Assembly (NCBI GenBank): GCA_910588845.1
Contig: CAJURU010000003.1
Location: 111,952 to 175,951 of the forward strand
Length of the DNA: 64,000 bases
Direction: 5' to 3'
Origin: an uncultured Lachnospiraceae bacterium
GTDB lineage: Bacteria > Bacillota > Clostridia > Lachnospirales > Lachnospiraceae
Made by a program: the position numbers and the translations under genes. Each line of letters begins with the position of its first letter. Position 1 is the stretch's first letter. A model generated the notes under the pieces. It saw only the letters and a list, made by a program, of their open reading frames with translations, ran no database searches and had not been told where the DNA came from. Positions 33,317-41,346 of the stretch are shown here, piece after piece.

Positions 33317-35092
33317 CTACTGCTCCTTAACAGGTATAAAAATTACAACTGTGGTTCCTTCATTTTCTATACTGTGCACTTTTACTTGATAATTATCCCC
33401 ATAACGTATACGCAGACGTTCCTTCACATAAAAAAGCCCAAAGCTCCTGTTCTGTTCAGGCTTGCTTGGTTCATTGAGCAGTTTCTCCAAATCTTCCGCC
33501 CGTTCTTTTCCCATACCCCTTCCGTCGTCCTTCACTTGCAGACGGATGTTTTTTTCTCCTTCTTTTGCCACCCGAACGCTCAAATGTCCTTCTCCGCGCT
33601 TTAATTTCACACCGTGGTAAATAGCGTTTTCCACAAGCGGCTGTAGAATAAGTTTGGGAACCTCTTGCGCCTCGCACCCCGGCTCTAACGTAACTTCATA
33701 ACACACTTTGGGGCCATAGCGGATTTTTTGAATGTACAAATAGTTCGTGATATAGCGTATTTCATCTTGCAGCGTAATATAATCCTTGCCTTTGCTCAGA
33801 CTTATACGAAATACATTGGTGAGGGCGTCTACGACATGGACGATATCATCCGCTGAGTGTTCCCGGGCCATCCAGCCAATCGTGTCCAACGTATTATAAA
33901 GGAAGTGAGGCTTAAACTGTTCCTGAACGACTTTTAGTTCCGCCTGACGTTTATTTTCCTGCTCCATATAAACCTGTTCCAAAAGCTCCTGTATGCGTTC
34001 CAGCATATGGTTAAACGTCCGTCCCAAATCACTGATTTCATCCTGATAGTCACCGGTAAAACGCACGGTCAGTTCTCCTTCTTCCGTCTGCTTCATTAAA
34101 TTACGCAGCTTCACAATCGGCTTCGTGATGGTCTCTGATATTTTTACCGCCACATACATGACAATCAGCACTGTAACCACCAGCAAAGCCACAAATGTGA
34201 AAAACATCTTATTGACATTGCCCATAATCTCCCGATAGGAAGATACGCTGACAATTTTCCACCCGGAATACTCCGACTGCTGATAAGTAATCTGATACGT
34301 CTGCCCCTGAATCTCCGCTCTCAATTGCTCCCTCCCATTTTGCAGCCATTCCGGTTTTATCCGATATACAACCGCATTTGCCGGCGTATACACGATATGC
34401 CCTGTGCTGTCCAAAACATAGACAAATCCATTCTCGCCAATAATGACGTCCCGGATCGCAGAGGAGATAATGTCGTGCTTTATATCCAAAAGCAGTACCC
34501 CTGCCACTTCTCCTGTATCTGGATTCCGTACGGCTTTGACAATCGAAAATACATCGTCAATACTGTATGTTTTATCCGTGGCGATATTCCTGCCCGTCAC
34601 ATCGCTGATAATCTGCATTTCCTCCGGGCGCTCCTTGGCTTTCTGATACCAGCTCTCTTTGGTAAAGGAATCCCTGGAAGTCCTGGACATTCTGGTGCTG
34701 ACGTAAAGGTCATTCTCTGTGGCAAAGAAAATACCGGCAATCTCTTCGTGCGTCTCCGCCACTGTCTGGAAACTTGCGCACAATACCTCCTGACGCATCT
34801 CCCAGGATGGATCTTCGCTGTCTTTGATACGCTCTACATGTAACGGCTCTACCATGCGGATGAGCATATTCGCCTTTTTCTCAATACTGTTCAGATAAAT
34901 ATCCACCGTCTGTAAAATCTGTTCTACCATCTGCATCGTATACTGCGTGACGTTTTTCTCCATCTCCCTGGTGGATATGGAAACCCCTAAACTTCCAATC
35001 AGACAGAAAGGGATGAACGCAATCAAGACGCAGGAATAAATAACTTTACTGCGAATCTTGATATTCCTAAATTTCCTTTTCAGAAATTCCAT
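33317..35092 (-). CDS. YesM-type sensor histidine kinase
   Basis: 591-residue membrane kinase: first helix (VIYSCVLIAFIPFCLIGSLG), an extracytoplasmic Cache-like sensor (about 45-280: FFATENDLYVSTRMS, ENGFVYVLDSTGHIVYTP), second helix (FFTFVALLVVTVLIVMYVAV), HAMP (KLRNLMKQTEEGEL), the phospho-acceptor motif QFKPHFLYNTLDTI with His, and a HATPase with LVENAIYHGVK (N-box) and DDGRGMG. Typical partner of an AraC-type YesN regulator, here at 40094. ATG 35092 with GGGGTG 6 bp upstream is chosen over GTG 35101. Lies between transporter permeases and the double-binding-domain protein in the same direction, which implicates it in furanose sensing. Confidence 0.9.
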   Translation of the reverse strand: MEFLKRKFRNIKIRSKVIYSCVLIAFIPFCLIGSLGVSISTREMEKNVTQYTMQMVEQILQTVDIYLNSIEKKANMLIRMVEPLHVERIKDSEDPSWEMRQEVLCASFQTVAETHEEIAGIFFATENDLYVSTRMSRTSRDSFTKESWYQKAKERPEEMQIISDVTGRNIATDKTYSIDDVFSIVKAVRNPDTGEVAGVLLLDIKHDIISSAIRDVIIGENGFVYVLDSTGHIVYTPANAVVYRIKPEWLQNGREQLRAEIQGQTYQITYQQSEYSGWKIVSVSSYREIMGNVNKMFFTFVALLVVTVLIVMYVAVKISETITKPIVKLRNLMKQTEEGELTVRFTGDYQDEISDLGRTFNHMLERIQELLEQVYMEQENKRQAELKVVQEQFKPHFLYNTLDTIGWMAREHSADDIVHVVDALTNVFRISLSKGKDYITLQDEIRYITNYLYIQKIRYGPKVCYEVTLEPGCEAQEVPKLILQPLVENAIYHGVKLKRGEGHLSVRVAKEGEKNIRLQVKDDGRGMGKERAEDLEKLLNEPSKPEQNRSFGLFYVKERLRIRYGDNYQVKVHSIENEGTTVVIFIPVKEQ

Positions 35093-35152
35093 AGCGTTCA
35101 CCCCAATCTTTTTTATTACGATATCTAATCTTGTACAAACAACGAATACCTT

Positions 35153-36160
35153 CTAGGCTTCTTCTTTTCCTTTCATTTTTTCTGCGCGGATGGCGATAAT
35201 CCTCTGGATTACAATAAAGAAGCACAATAACGCGGCAATCGTCACTTTCGTCCACCAGGTATTCAAGTTCTGGTACGTCACAATTGTCTGGATAATTCCC
35301 TGAATCATAGCGCCTATGGTCGTCCCCACAACGGTTCCTACACCGCCCGATAACAGTGTTCCGCCGATTACCGCCGAAGATAAGGCGTCCAATTCCATAC
35401 CCATATTCTGAAGCCCATATCCTGCCAGCGTATAAAAACTGAACACCACGCCGCCCAGCGCCGCGCAAAAACTGCTGATGGCATATGCGCCAATCTTTGT
35501 CCGCGCCACATTCAAGCCCATCAATTCCGCGGAAGTCTCATTTCCACCAAGCGCATAAAGGCTCCTGCCAAACTTAGTAAACTTTAACACATAGACGGAC
35601 ACAAGCAGAACTGCAAAAAGAATAAACACATAATAGTACAGCTTGCCGCTGGCTGCTTTTGCATTTCCCAGCTTGATTGCCACCTTCCCCAAGGCCATAG
35701 AATTAAAAAAGGGATCGCTGATCGGAATGGATGCTTCACTGATTACCACGCAAAGCCCGCGCATCAAAAACTGTCCCGCCAAAGTTACAATAAAGGGCTG
35801 CATTTTAAAATAATGAATCAGCGCTCCCTGTGCGCTCCCAATTAAAATACCAATCAAAAGCACTATCGCAATCACCACAAAAGACGGCACGCCCTTTTGC
35901 AGCAAAAATGCAGAAAATACGCCGGTAAATGCGATTGTGGAGGAAATGGAAATATCAATTCCCCCTGTAATCAGCACAAAGGTAACGCCTATTCCTGCAA
36001 TCATCAGGTACGCGTTGTCATTAAACAGGTTCAGGAATGTGGAAATGGAAAAGAAATTATCATATTTCACAGACCCAAACGCGAACATCAAAATAAATAG
36101 TACCACTGTAATCAGCAGAGAGACGTTATTGATTTGAAATTTCTTTTTTGTTTTTTCCAT
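35153..36160 (-). CDS. yjfF: Sugar ABC transporter permease (YjfF-like, galactofuranose type)
   Basis: Polytopic branched-chain-type permease of 335 residues with about ten hydrophobic segments and family signatures GGIDISISSTIAFTG, GNETSAELMGLNV and GGTLLSGGVGTVVGT. In E. coli YtfQ-YtfR-YtfT-YjfF imports galactofuranose (and the binding protein also takes related furanoses). It overlaps the ytfT-like gene by one base (TAATG), so the subunits are translated together. The two permeases form the heterodimeric channel. Confidence 0.86.
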   Translation of the reverse strand: MEKTKKKFQINNVSLLITVVLFILMFAFGSVKYDNFFSISTFLNLFNDNAYLMIAGIGVTFVLITGGIDISISSTIAFTGVFSAFLLQKGVPSFVVIAIVLLIGILIGSAQGALIHYFKMQPFIVTLAGQFLMRGLCVVISEASIPISDPFFNSMALGKVAIKLGNAKAASGKLYYYVFILFAVLLVSVYVLKFTKFGRSLYALGGNETSAELMGLNVARTKIGAYAISSFCAALGGVVFSFYTLAGYGLQNMGMELDALSSAVIGGTLLSGGVGTVVGTTIGAMIQGIIQTIVTYQNLNTWWTKVTIAALLCFFIVIQRIIAIRAEKMKGKEEA

Positions 36161-37197
36161 TATTCCTCAACCGCCTTTCTCTTTTTTGCCGTCTTATGCG
36201 CCGCCAGCATTCCTTTAAATTCTTTGGACTGGGACAGACAGATCACGATAATCAAAATTGCTTTCAATACGCGGATATACGCGGCCGGCACGCCCTGCGC
36301 TAAAACGGTTGTCGTAATACTCTGTACAATCAAAGCCCCGGCAATACTTGCCGGAATCGAGAAACGTCCGCCCATCAAGTTTGTGCCGCCGATGGCCACT
36401 GCCAGAATCGCATCTAATTCTATATTGAGTCCGGCATTGTTGCAGTCCGCCCCCTTGATGCCAGAGCTCTCAATCAAGCCGGCCACGGCCGCAAACGCAC
36501 CGGAAATCGTATAGATTGCCAGCAGCATCCGATCTACTTTGATACCTGCAAATTTTGAAGCCTTGGCATTACAGCCCACAGATTCCAGGAAAAGGCCAAA
36601 TGAGGTCCTTGACACAAAGAGAAGTAATAGCCCCACCAAGAATATCACGATGAACAACGGGAATGGCAAGCCCAATATGTAACCGCCATTGATAAAGTAA
36701 TAGGCATCCGAATTCACCGTTATAATTTTACCCTTGGTGATGAGCTGCGCAATGCCCCGGCCTGCCACCAACAGAATCATTGTCGCCACGATCGGTTGAA
36801 TCTTCACTTTCGCGACTAAGAAACCGTTCCAAAAACCGCAAAGCGTTCCCGCAAGTATCGACAACACAACAGCCGCCGCCACATTGCCATGCAGCCCCGG
36901 CAGAATATTGCCATTGACAATACTACAGGCAATGGCCCCGCTGATTGCCATTACAGAACCTACCGATATATCCGTCCCTCCTGTCGCCAGTACCATCGTC
37001 ATGCCCGCCGCCAGGATCATCAGCTTGCTTCCATTTCGGAAAATGTCAATCAGCCTTCCATATAAATGCCCGTCCACAATGGAAAGGCTGAAAAATTCTC
37101 CTCCCGTCATAATCCCATTAAACAACAGGATTACCAGGAAAATCACTACCGGCCAAAAGGCCTTTTTCTGAGATAATTTATTCCATTTTTCCTTCAT
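36160..37197 (-). CDS. ytfT: Sugar ABC transporter permease (YtfT-like)
   Basis: 345-residue integral membrane permease of the same superfamily: GGTDISVGSVMAISGA, VGCNAKASKFAGIKVDRML and GGTNLMGGRFSIPASIAGAL are the typical cytoplasmic-loop motifs that contact the ATPase. Shares one-base TAATG overlaps with both the upstream ATPase gene and the downstream yjfF-like gene. Partner of YjfF in a furanose importer. The terminal Lys-rich HKTAKKRKAVEE is cytosolic. Confidence 0.86.
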   Translation of the reverse strand: MKEKWNKLSQKKAFWPVVIFLVILLFNGIMTGGEFFSLSIVDGHLYGRLIDIFRNGSKLMILAAGMTMVLATGGTDISVGSVMAISGAIACSIVNGNILPGLHGNVAAAVVLSILAGTLCGFWNGFLVAKVKIQPIVATMILLVAGRGIAQLITKGKIITVNSDAYYFINGGYILGLPFPLFIVIFLVGLLLLFVSRTSFGLFLESVGCNAKASKFAGIKVDRMLLAIYTISGAFAAVAGLIESSGIKGADCNNAGLNIELDAILAVAIGGTNLMGGRFSIPASIAGALIVQSITTTVLAQGVPAAYIRVLKAILIIVICLSQSKEFKGMLAAHKTAKKRKAVEE

Positions 37198-38723
37198 TAT
37201 TGCTCACCTCCCGCCATAATATGCATAATCGCTTCCTCAGAAATCTCTTTGCCATGCAGTTCGCCTACCTGCCTCATATCCCGCAGCACAACCATACGCT
37301 TGCAGCAGCGCAGCATTTCGTCAATCTCCGACGAAATAAATAATACCGCCATGCCCTGTTTTGCCAGTTCTATCACAATCTTTTGCAGCTCCGCCTTTGT
37401 GCCAATGTCAATTCCCCTTGTCGGCTCATCCAACATCAAAAACTCCGGCTCTGTGGCAAGCCATCTTGCAAGGATCACTTTCTGCTGGTTGCCGCCGCTT
37501 AGATTCTTGATGAGCTGGTCCGCATCGGGCGTTTTAATCTCCAGCTTTTTAATGTATTCATCCGCCAGTTTTTCGGCTTCCCTTTTCGAGATTTTGCGGT
37601 ACAGGCCGCGCTTGGATTGGAGCGCCAAAACGATATTTTCACGGATGGACAAATCTGCAATAATTCCTTCCGTCTTGCGGTTCTCCGGGCAAAAAGCAAT
37701 TCCGCTGCGGATGGCGTCTAAAGGACTTTTGAAATGTACCTTTTCTTTTTTGAGTTTCATCTCCCCGGAACCTAAGGCGTCTATGCCAAACAATACCCGC
37801 GCCGTTTCCGAGCGTCCAGAGCCCAGCAGGCCGGACAGGCCCAATACTTCGCTTTTGCGTATCTTTAAATTAAAATCCTGTATCGTACCCGGGCTGCTGG
37901 CCCCGGCAAGCGCAATCAATTCTTCCCCCGTTGATTCCTGAGCGTCCTCCAGCTGTCCGGCAACTACAGATTCATTGAGGCTCGCGTAATCCTTGCCGAT
38001 CATCTTTCCCACTAATTCCACACGGGGCAGTTGCGCCGTTTCAAACGTTCCCACATATCCTCCGTTGCGGAACACGGTAATCCGATCCGTTACCTCGTAC
38101 ACCTGATCGAGGAAATGCGTAACGAAAATGATGCCCATGCCCTCTTGGCGCAGCTTGCGCATAATTTCAAAAAGCTTCTCCACTTCCACGGTGGAAAGGC
38201 TGCTGGTAGGCTCATCCAGTATCAGCACCTTAGCTTCGATATCGCAAGCTCTGGCAATAGCGATCATCTGTTGGACCGCTACCGAATAATTATCAAGATT
38301 CTTTGTGACATTGATGCTTAAGTCAAATTTTTTCAGCAGTTCCTCAGCGTCAGCATTGATTTTTTTCCATTCTATCTTGCCAAACTTATTTCGCGGTTCC
38401 CTGCCGATATAAATATTTTCTGCAACAGATAAATTGGGACAGAGGTTTACTTCCTGATAAACCGTGGCGATTCCCTCCCTCTGTGCCTCCTGCGTAGATT
38501 TTGGGTGAATTTGCTTTCCATTTAACGTTACTGTCCCGCCGTCTCTCTCTTCCACCCCTGTCAGCACCTTAATTAACGTCGATTTTCCCGCGCCGTTTTC
38601 CCCCAACAATGCATGAATTTCCCCGCCGCGCAAGTCAAATTGTACACGATCCAGTGCAATCACCGCTTTTCCAAAGGACTTGGAAATATTCCTGGCTGTC
38701 AATAGCCGGTTTTCATTACCCAT
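37197..38723 (-). CDS. ytfR: Sugar ABC transporter ATPase, two nucleotide-binding domains (YtfR/MglA-like)
   Basis: 508 residues with two ATP-binding cassettes. First: GENGAGKSTL (Walker A), SVAVQQMIAIARA (signature), VLILDEPTSSLS (Walker B). Second: GLLGSGRSE (degenerate Walker A, usual for this family), LSGGNQQKVILARWL, FLMLDEPTRGIDIGTK. It energises the YtfT-YjfF channel. Located 128 bp after the binding protein gene with a terminator hairpin between, which would set ATPase and permease expression below that of the binding protein. The ribosome site GGAGG precedes ATG 38723. Confidence 0.9.
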   Translation of the reverse strand: MGNENRLLTARNISKSFGKAVIALDRVQFDLRGGEIHALLGENGAGKSTLIKVLTGVEERDGGTVTLNGKQIHPKSTQEAQREGIATVYQEVNLCPNLSVAENIYIGREPRNKFGKIEWKKINADAEELLKKFDLSINVTKNLDNYSVAVQQMIAIARACDIEAKVLILDEPTSSLSTVEVEKLFEIMRKLRQEGMGIIFVTHFLDQVYEVTDRITVFRNGGYVGTFETAQLPRVELVGKMIGKDYASLNESVVAGQLEDAQESTGEELIALAGASSPGTIQDFNLKIRKSEVLGLSGLLGSGRSETARVLFGIDALGSGEMKLKKEKVHFKSPLDAIRSGIAFCPENRKTEGIIADLSIRENIVLALQSKRGLYRKISKREAEKLADEYIKKLEIKTPDADQLIKNLSGGNQQKVILARWLATEPEFLMLDEPTRGIDIGTKAELQKIVIELAKQGMAVLFISSEIDEMLRCCKRMVVLRDMRQVGELHGKEISEEAIMHIMAGGEQ

Positions 38724-38796
38724 TGTAAAACCTCCTCTTTTTTAACAAAGTAGGCAAGTCCGCCTCAGCTCCCCTACCCTTTCACCAACGAAAAAC

Positions 38797-38838
38797 TGCC
38801 GCATTAAGGTTTGCGTATCCGTTTTTCTTAATGCGGCA
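38797..38838 (-). terminator. Attenuating terminator between binding protein and ATPase genes
   Basis: On the complement TGCCGCATTAA (38838-38828) and TTAATGCGGCA (38807-38797) pair perfectly, followed by GTTTTTCG. Such partial terminators inside importer operons usually keep binding protein levels above those of the membrane parts. Confidence 0.75.
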
Positions 38839-38851
38839 ACTTTTTTTAATT

Positions 38852-39928
38852 TTAGTACTGACGATCCGGAAGTACTTCTGCCGCCATATCAGCAGTAAAT
38901 ACGCCGTCTACCGATTTTACCCATTTTTCTACGCTCTCGCCCGCTTTTAATTGAGCTGCTACCTCAAAGAAGAGGGGCCCTAACAACGGATTACACTCTA
39001 CGGTACAATTTGCTTCGCCTGCTGCCATCGCTTCAAAAATATCTTTTACGCCGTCTACCGATACGGTCTTGATATCTTCGCCCGGTTTTAAACCTGCTTC
39101 TTTGATAGCTTCAATTGCCCCAAGAGCCATATCGTCGTTGTGCGCATATACGCCTTTGATGTCGCTGTTGGATTTCAGGAAAGATTCCATAACTTCTTTT
39201 CCCTGCGCCCTTGTGAAATCGCCTGTCTGGGATGCAATGATTTCAATATTCGGATAGCTTGCAGCAATCTCATCGTCGAAACCTTTCTTTCTGTCTGTAG
39301 CCGCAGATGCGCCGACCGTTCCTTCCAGCTCCACAATCTTACCTTCTTCACCAATCAATTTTGCCATCTCTGCCGCCGCCATTTTTCCTTCCTCAATAAA
39401 GTCGGAACCGATAAATGTGGTGTAAAGGTCTTCGCTTACATCCGCTCTTCTGTCTAACAGCACAATGGGAATCCCGGCGTCCTTAGCCTCTGCAAATACC
39501 TGGTCCCAGCCGGTTTCTACCACCGGGGCAAGCCCGATCACATCTACGTCCTGCTCAATGAAACTCTTGATGGCCTTAATCTGATTTTCCTGTTTCTGCT
39601 GTGCATCTGCAAAATGCAGTTCAATCGTATCAGAATGTTCCTCTGCATACGTCTGAATAGACATTGTCTCAGCATCGCGCCAGCCTGATTCCTGTCCGAT
39701 CTGCGCAAAACCTACTACCAGCTTTTCATCGCCTGATGTGTCCTCGGCCGCGTCGTCGGCTGCGTCATCGGCATCTGCCGCATCATTGGCATCCGCCTTG
39801 TCATCTGCCTTTGCTGCGTCGCTCGTCTTTACCGGCTCGTTTTTAGCTTCCTTTGGATTCCCACACCCCATGGCCATAGCAGCTACCACTGACAGGCACA
39901 ACACCATACTTAATAACTTTCTTTTCAT
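38852..39928 (-). CDS. ytfQ: YtfQ-like furanose-binding lipoprotein
   Basis: Lipoprotein signal with lipobox AMGC (VAAMAMGCGNPK), an Asp/Ala-rich linker (repeats of DDAADADDAAD), then a LacI-type periplasmic binding domain (about 70-355): FAQIGQESGWRDAETMS, DVIGLAPVVETGWDQVF, IPIVLLDRRAD, FIGSDFIEEGK, YAHNDDMALGAIEAIKEAG, NCTVECNPLLGP. Close to YtfQ, the galactofuranose-binding protein; arabinofuranose is an alternative given the GH43 enzyme next door. AAAGGAGGATG is the ribosome site. Upstream are a lone strong -10 and an inverted repeat, which suits activation by the YesN regulator. Confidence 0.9.
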   Translation of the reverse strand: MKRKLLSMVLCLSVVAAMAMGCGNPKEAKNEPVKTSDAAKADDKADANDAADADDAADDAAEDTSGDEKLVVGFAQIGQESGWRDAETMSIQTYAEEHSDTIELHFADAQQKQENQIKAIKSFIEQDVDVIGLAPVVETGWDQVFAEAKDAGIPIVLLDRRADVSEDLYTTFIGSDFIEEGKMAAAEMAKLIGEEGKIVELEGTVGASAATDRKKGFDDEIAASYPNIEIIASQTGDFTRAQGKEVMESFLKSNSDIKGVYAHNDDMALGAIEAIKEAGLKPGEDIKTVSVDGVKDIFEAMAAGEANCTVECNPLLGPLFFEVAAQLKAGESVEKWVKSVDGVFTADMAAEVLPDRQY

Positions 39929-39951
39929 GATAACATCCTCCTTTTGCTGTA

Positions 39952-39999
39952 TTACTCTGTTTTGTTAGAGTAACGCTTTTTTGTTATGCCATCATTATA
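39952..39999 (-). promoter_or_regulatory. Promoter -10 and inverted repeat upstream of ytfQ
   Basis: On the complement a perfect TATAAT (39999-39994) has no good -35 at 16-18 bp, typical of activator-dependent promoters. In the leader, TTACTCT (39952-39958) and AGAGTAA (39967-39973) form an exact 7-bp inverted repeat with an 8-bp centre, either an operator or a small hairpin. Confidence 0.5.
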
Positions 40000-40054
40000 T
40001 CCTCTGAACCTTCCCAAGTCTTTGCAATAATCCGGCCAAAATATACAAATATTT

Positions 40055-40086
40055 AACCCCGTATCAAGTACTTCTGATACGGGGTT
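40055..40086 (-). terminator. Hairpin terminator after the YesN regulator
   Basis: AACCCCGTATCA (40055-40066) and TGATACGGGGTT (40075-40086) are exact complements with an 8-nt loop, starting 8 bp after the regulator stop codon; the tail AAATATTTG is AT-rich but lacks a pure T-tract. Confidence 0.65.
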
Positions 40087-40093
40087 AAACGGT

Positions 40094-41293
40094 TCACTTA
40101 TCTTTCATTCTCTTTCTGTATTCGGCCGGGCTGACGCCCAAATGCTTCTTAAATACCGCGCTAAAATAATGCTGTGTAGCATATCCCACGCATTCTGCAA
40201 TCTCATATATTTTCATGTTTTCATTCTGGAATAATTCAATGGATTTGCGGATTCTCACACTGGTCAGATAATCCACAAAGGTCACTCCTGTTTCCTTTCG
40301 GAATAGCCTGCTCATATACTGTACAGACAAATTTACATGGTTTGCCGCGTCTGGAAGAGAAAATTTCACATTCCAATAATTTTGTTCTACATAGTCCTTA
40401 ACTTCCTGAATCACAGACGAAGTGCCTGCCATCTCATCAATCTGCTCTATCGCCTCCTGATAGGCATCGACTAAATGTTCCATGCCTGTCCCCCTTTTCT
40501 GTACCGCAACACATTTTACGGACACCTGGCTTTTTAACAACTCACAATATCTTTGCAGTTGTTCTTCCTGTGCCTCTACCTGTTGTGACAAAACAATCAA
40601 GTCTCCATAATCGTTTTGGCAGCTTCGCGTACTGTCCATTTCATTGAATATCTCATTTGCCACATTGCGCGCTACAAAAAACAGCAGGTCATCTGTCCAC
40701 TCTTCTTTCAGATTTACGACCGTCTGATGTTCTAAACGCACCACTGTCACAACAAAATTCCTCGGTATGTCTACCCCCAGATAATTGAAACGTTCGTGCA
40801 TCTCTTCGGCTGTAAAGTGCCCTTCCAACGCCTTCTGTAAAAAACTGGACACAAGATATTCCCTATTTTGGTTCAGCGTATCTTTGGCCCATTTCAGGTA
40901 TTTATTTTGATTTCTTTCACCGATCAGTTTTTGTTTTACGGCTTCCATCATGACCTGAAACTTGTCTTCCATCACAGGTTTCAACAGGTATTCAAAAACC
41001 TCCATCCGCAAGGCCGTTCTTGCATACTCAAAGCTGTCATAACCTGTGATAATCACTACCAGCGCGCGCGGATGGATTTCCTTCAGATTCCTGATAAACT
41101 CAAGCCCATTTAAAAAGGGCATGTTGATATCCACAAAACAAACGTCTAAGGGAACCTTTTTTGCTAATTCCAACGCCATTTCCCCGTCTTCCGCCTCCAC
41201 GACAATTTCAAAATCCTCATATTTGTTTAAAAAACTGATAATTCCACGACGAATCAAATATTCATCGTCTGCAACCAACGCATTAAAAATCAT
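40094..41293 (-). CDS. YesN-type AraC-family response regulator
   Basis: REC domain at residues 1-125 (VADDEYLIRRGI, phospho-Asp in VCFVDINMPFLNG, Lys in YLLKPVME), a middle region with helices (about 140-290), and a C-terminal AraC/XylS double helix-turn-helix (about 300-399: FSLPDAANHVNLSVQYMSRLFRKE, KIYEIAECVGYATQHYFSAVFKK, GVSPAEYRKR). It should bind DNA as the output of the YesM-type kinase at 33317 and activate the transporter and glycosidase genes. ATG 41293 (MIFNALVADDEY) has AAGGA 6 bp upstream; the frame is open from 41326, but residues before it are not part of the domain. Confidence 0.9.
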   Translation of the reverse strand: MIFNALVADDEYLIRRGIISFLNKYEDFEIVVEAEDGEMALELAKKVPLDVCFVDINMPFLNGLEFIRNLKEIHPRALVVIITGYDSFEYARTALRMEVFEYLLKPVMEDKFQVMMEAVKQKLIGERNQNKYLKWAKDTLNQNREYLVSSFLQKALEGHFTAEEMHERFNYLGVDIPRNFVVTVVRLEHQTVVNLKEEWTDDLLFFVARNVANEIFNEMDSTRSCQNDYGDLIVLSQQVEAQEEQLQRYCELLKSQVSVKCVAVQKRGTGMEHLVDAYQEAIEQIDEMAGTSSVIQEVKDYVEQNYWNVKFSLPDAANHVNLSVQYMSRLFRKETGVTFVDYLTSVRIRKSIELFQNENMKIYEIAECVGYATQHYFSAVFKKHLGVSPAEYRKRMKDK

Positions 41294-41346
41294 ATCTTTT
41301 CCTTGGGCCGACGTCATGAGAAACATCGGCCCATCCTTTCAAATTA

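Noticed and set aside
39720..39850. Asp/Ala-rich stretch giving long frames on both strands
   Set aside because: It is the low-complexity linker of the YtfQ lipoprotein.
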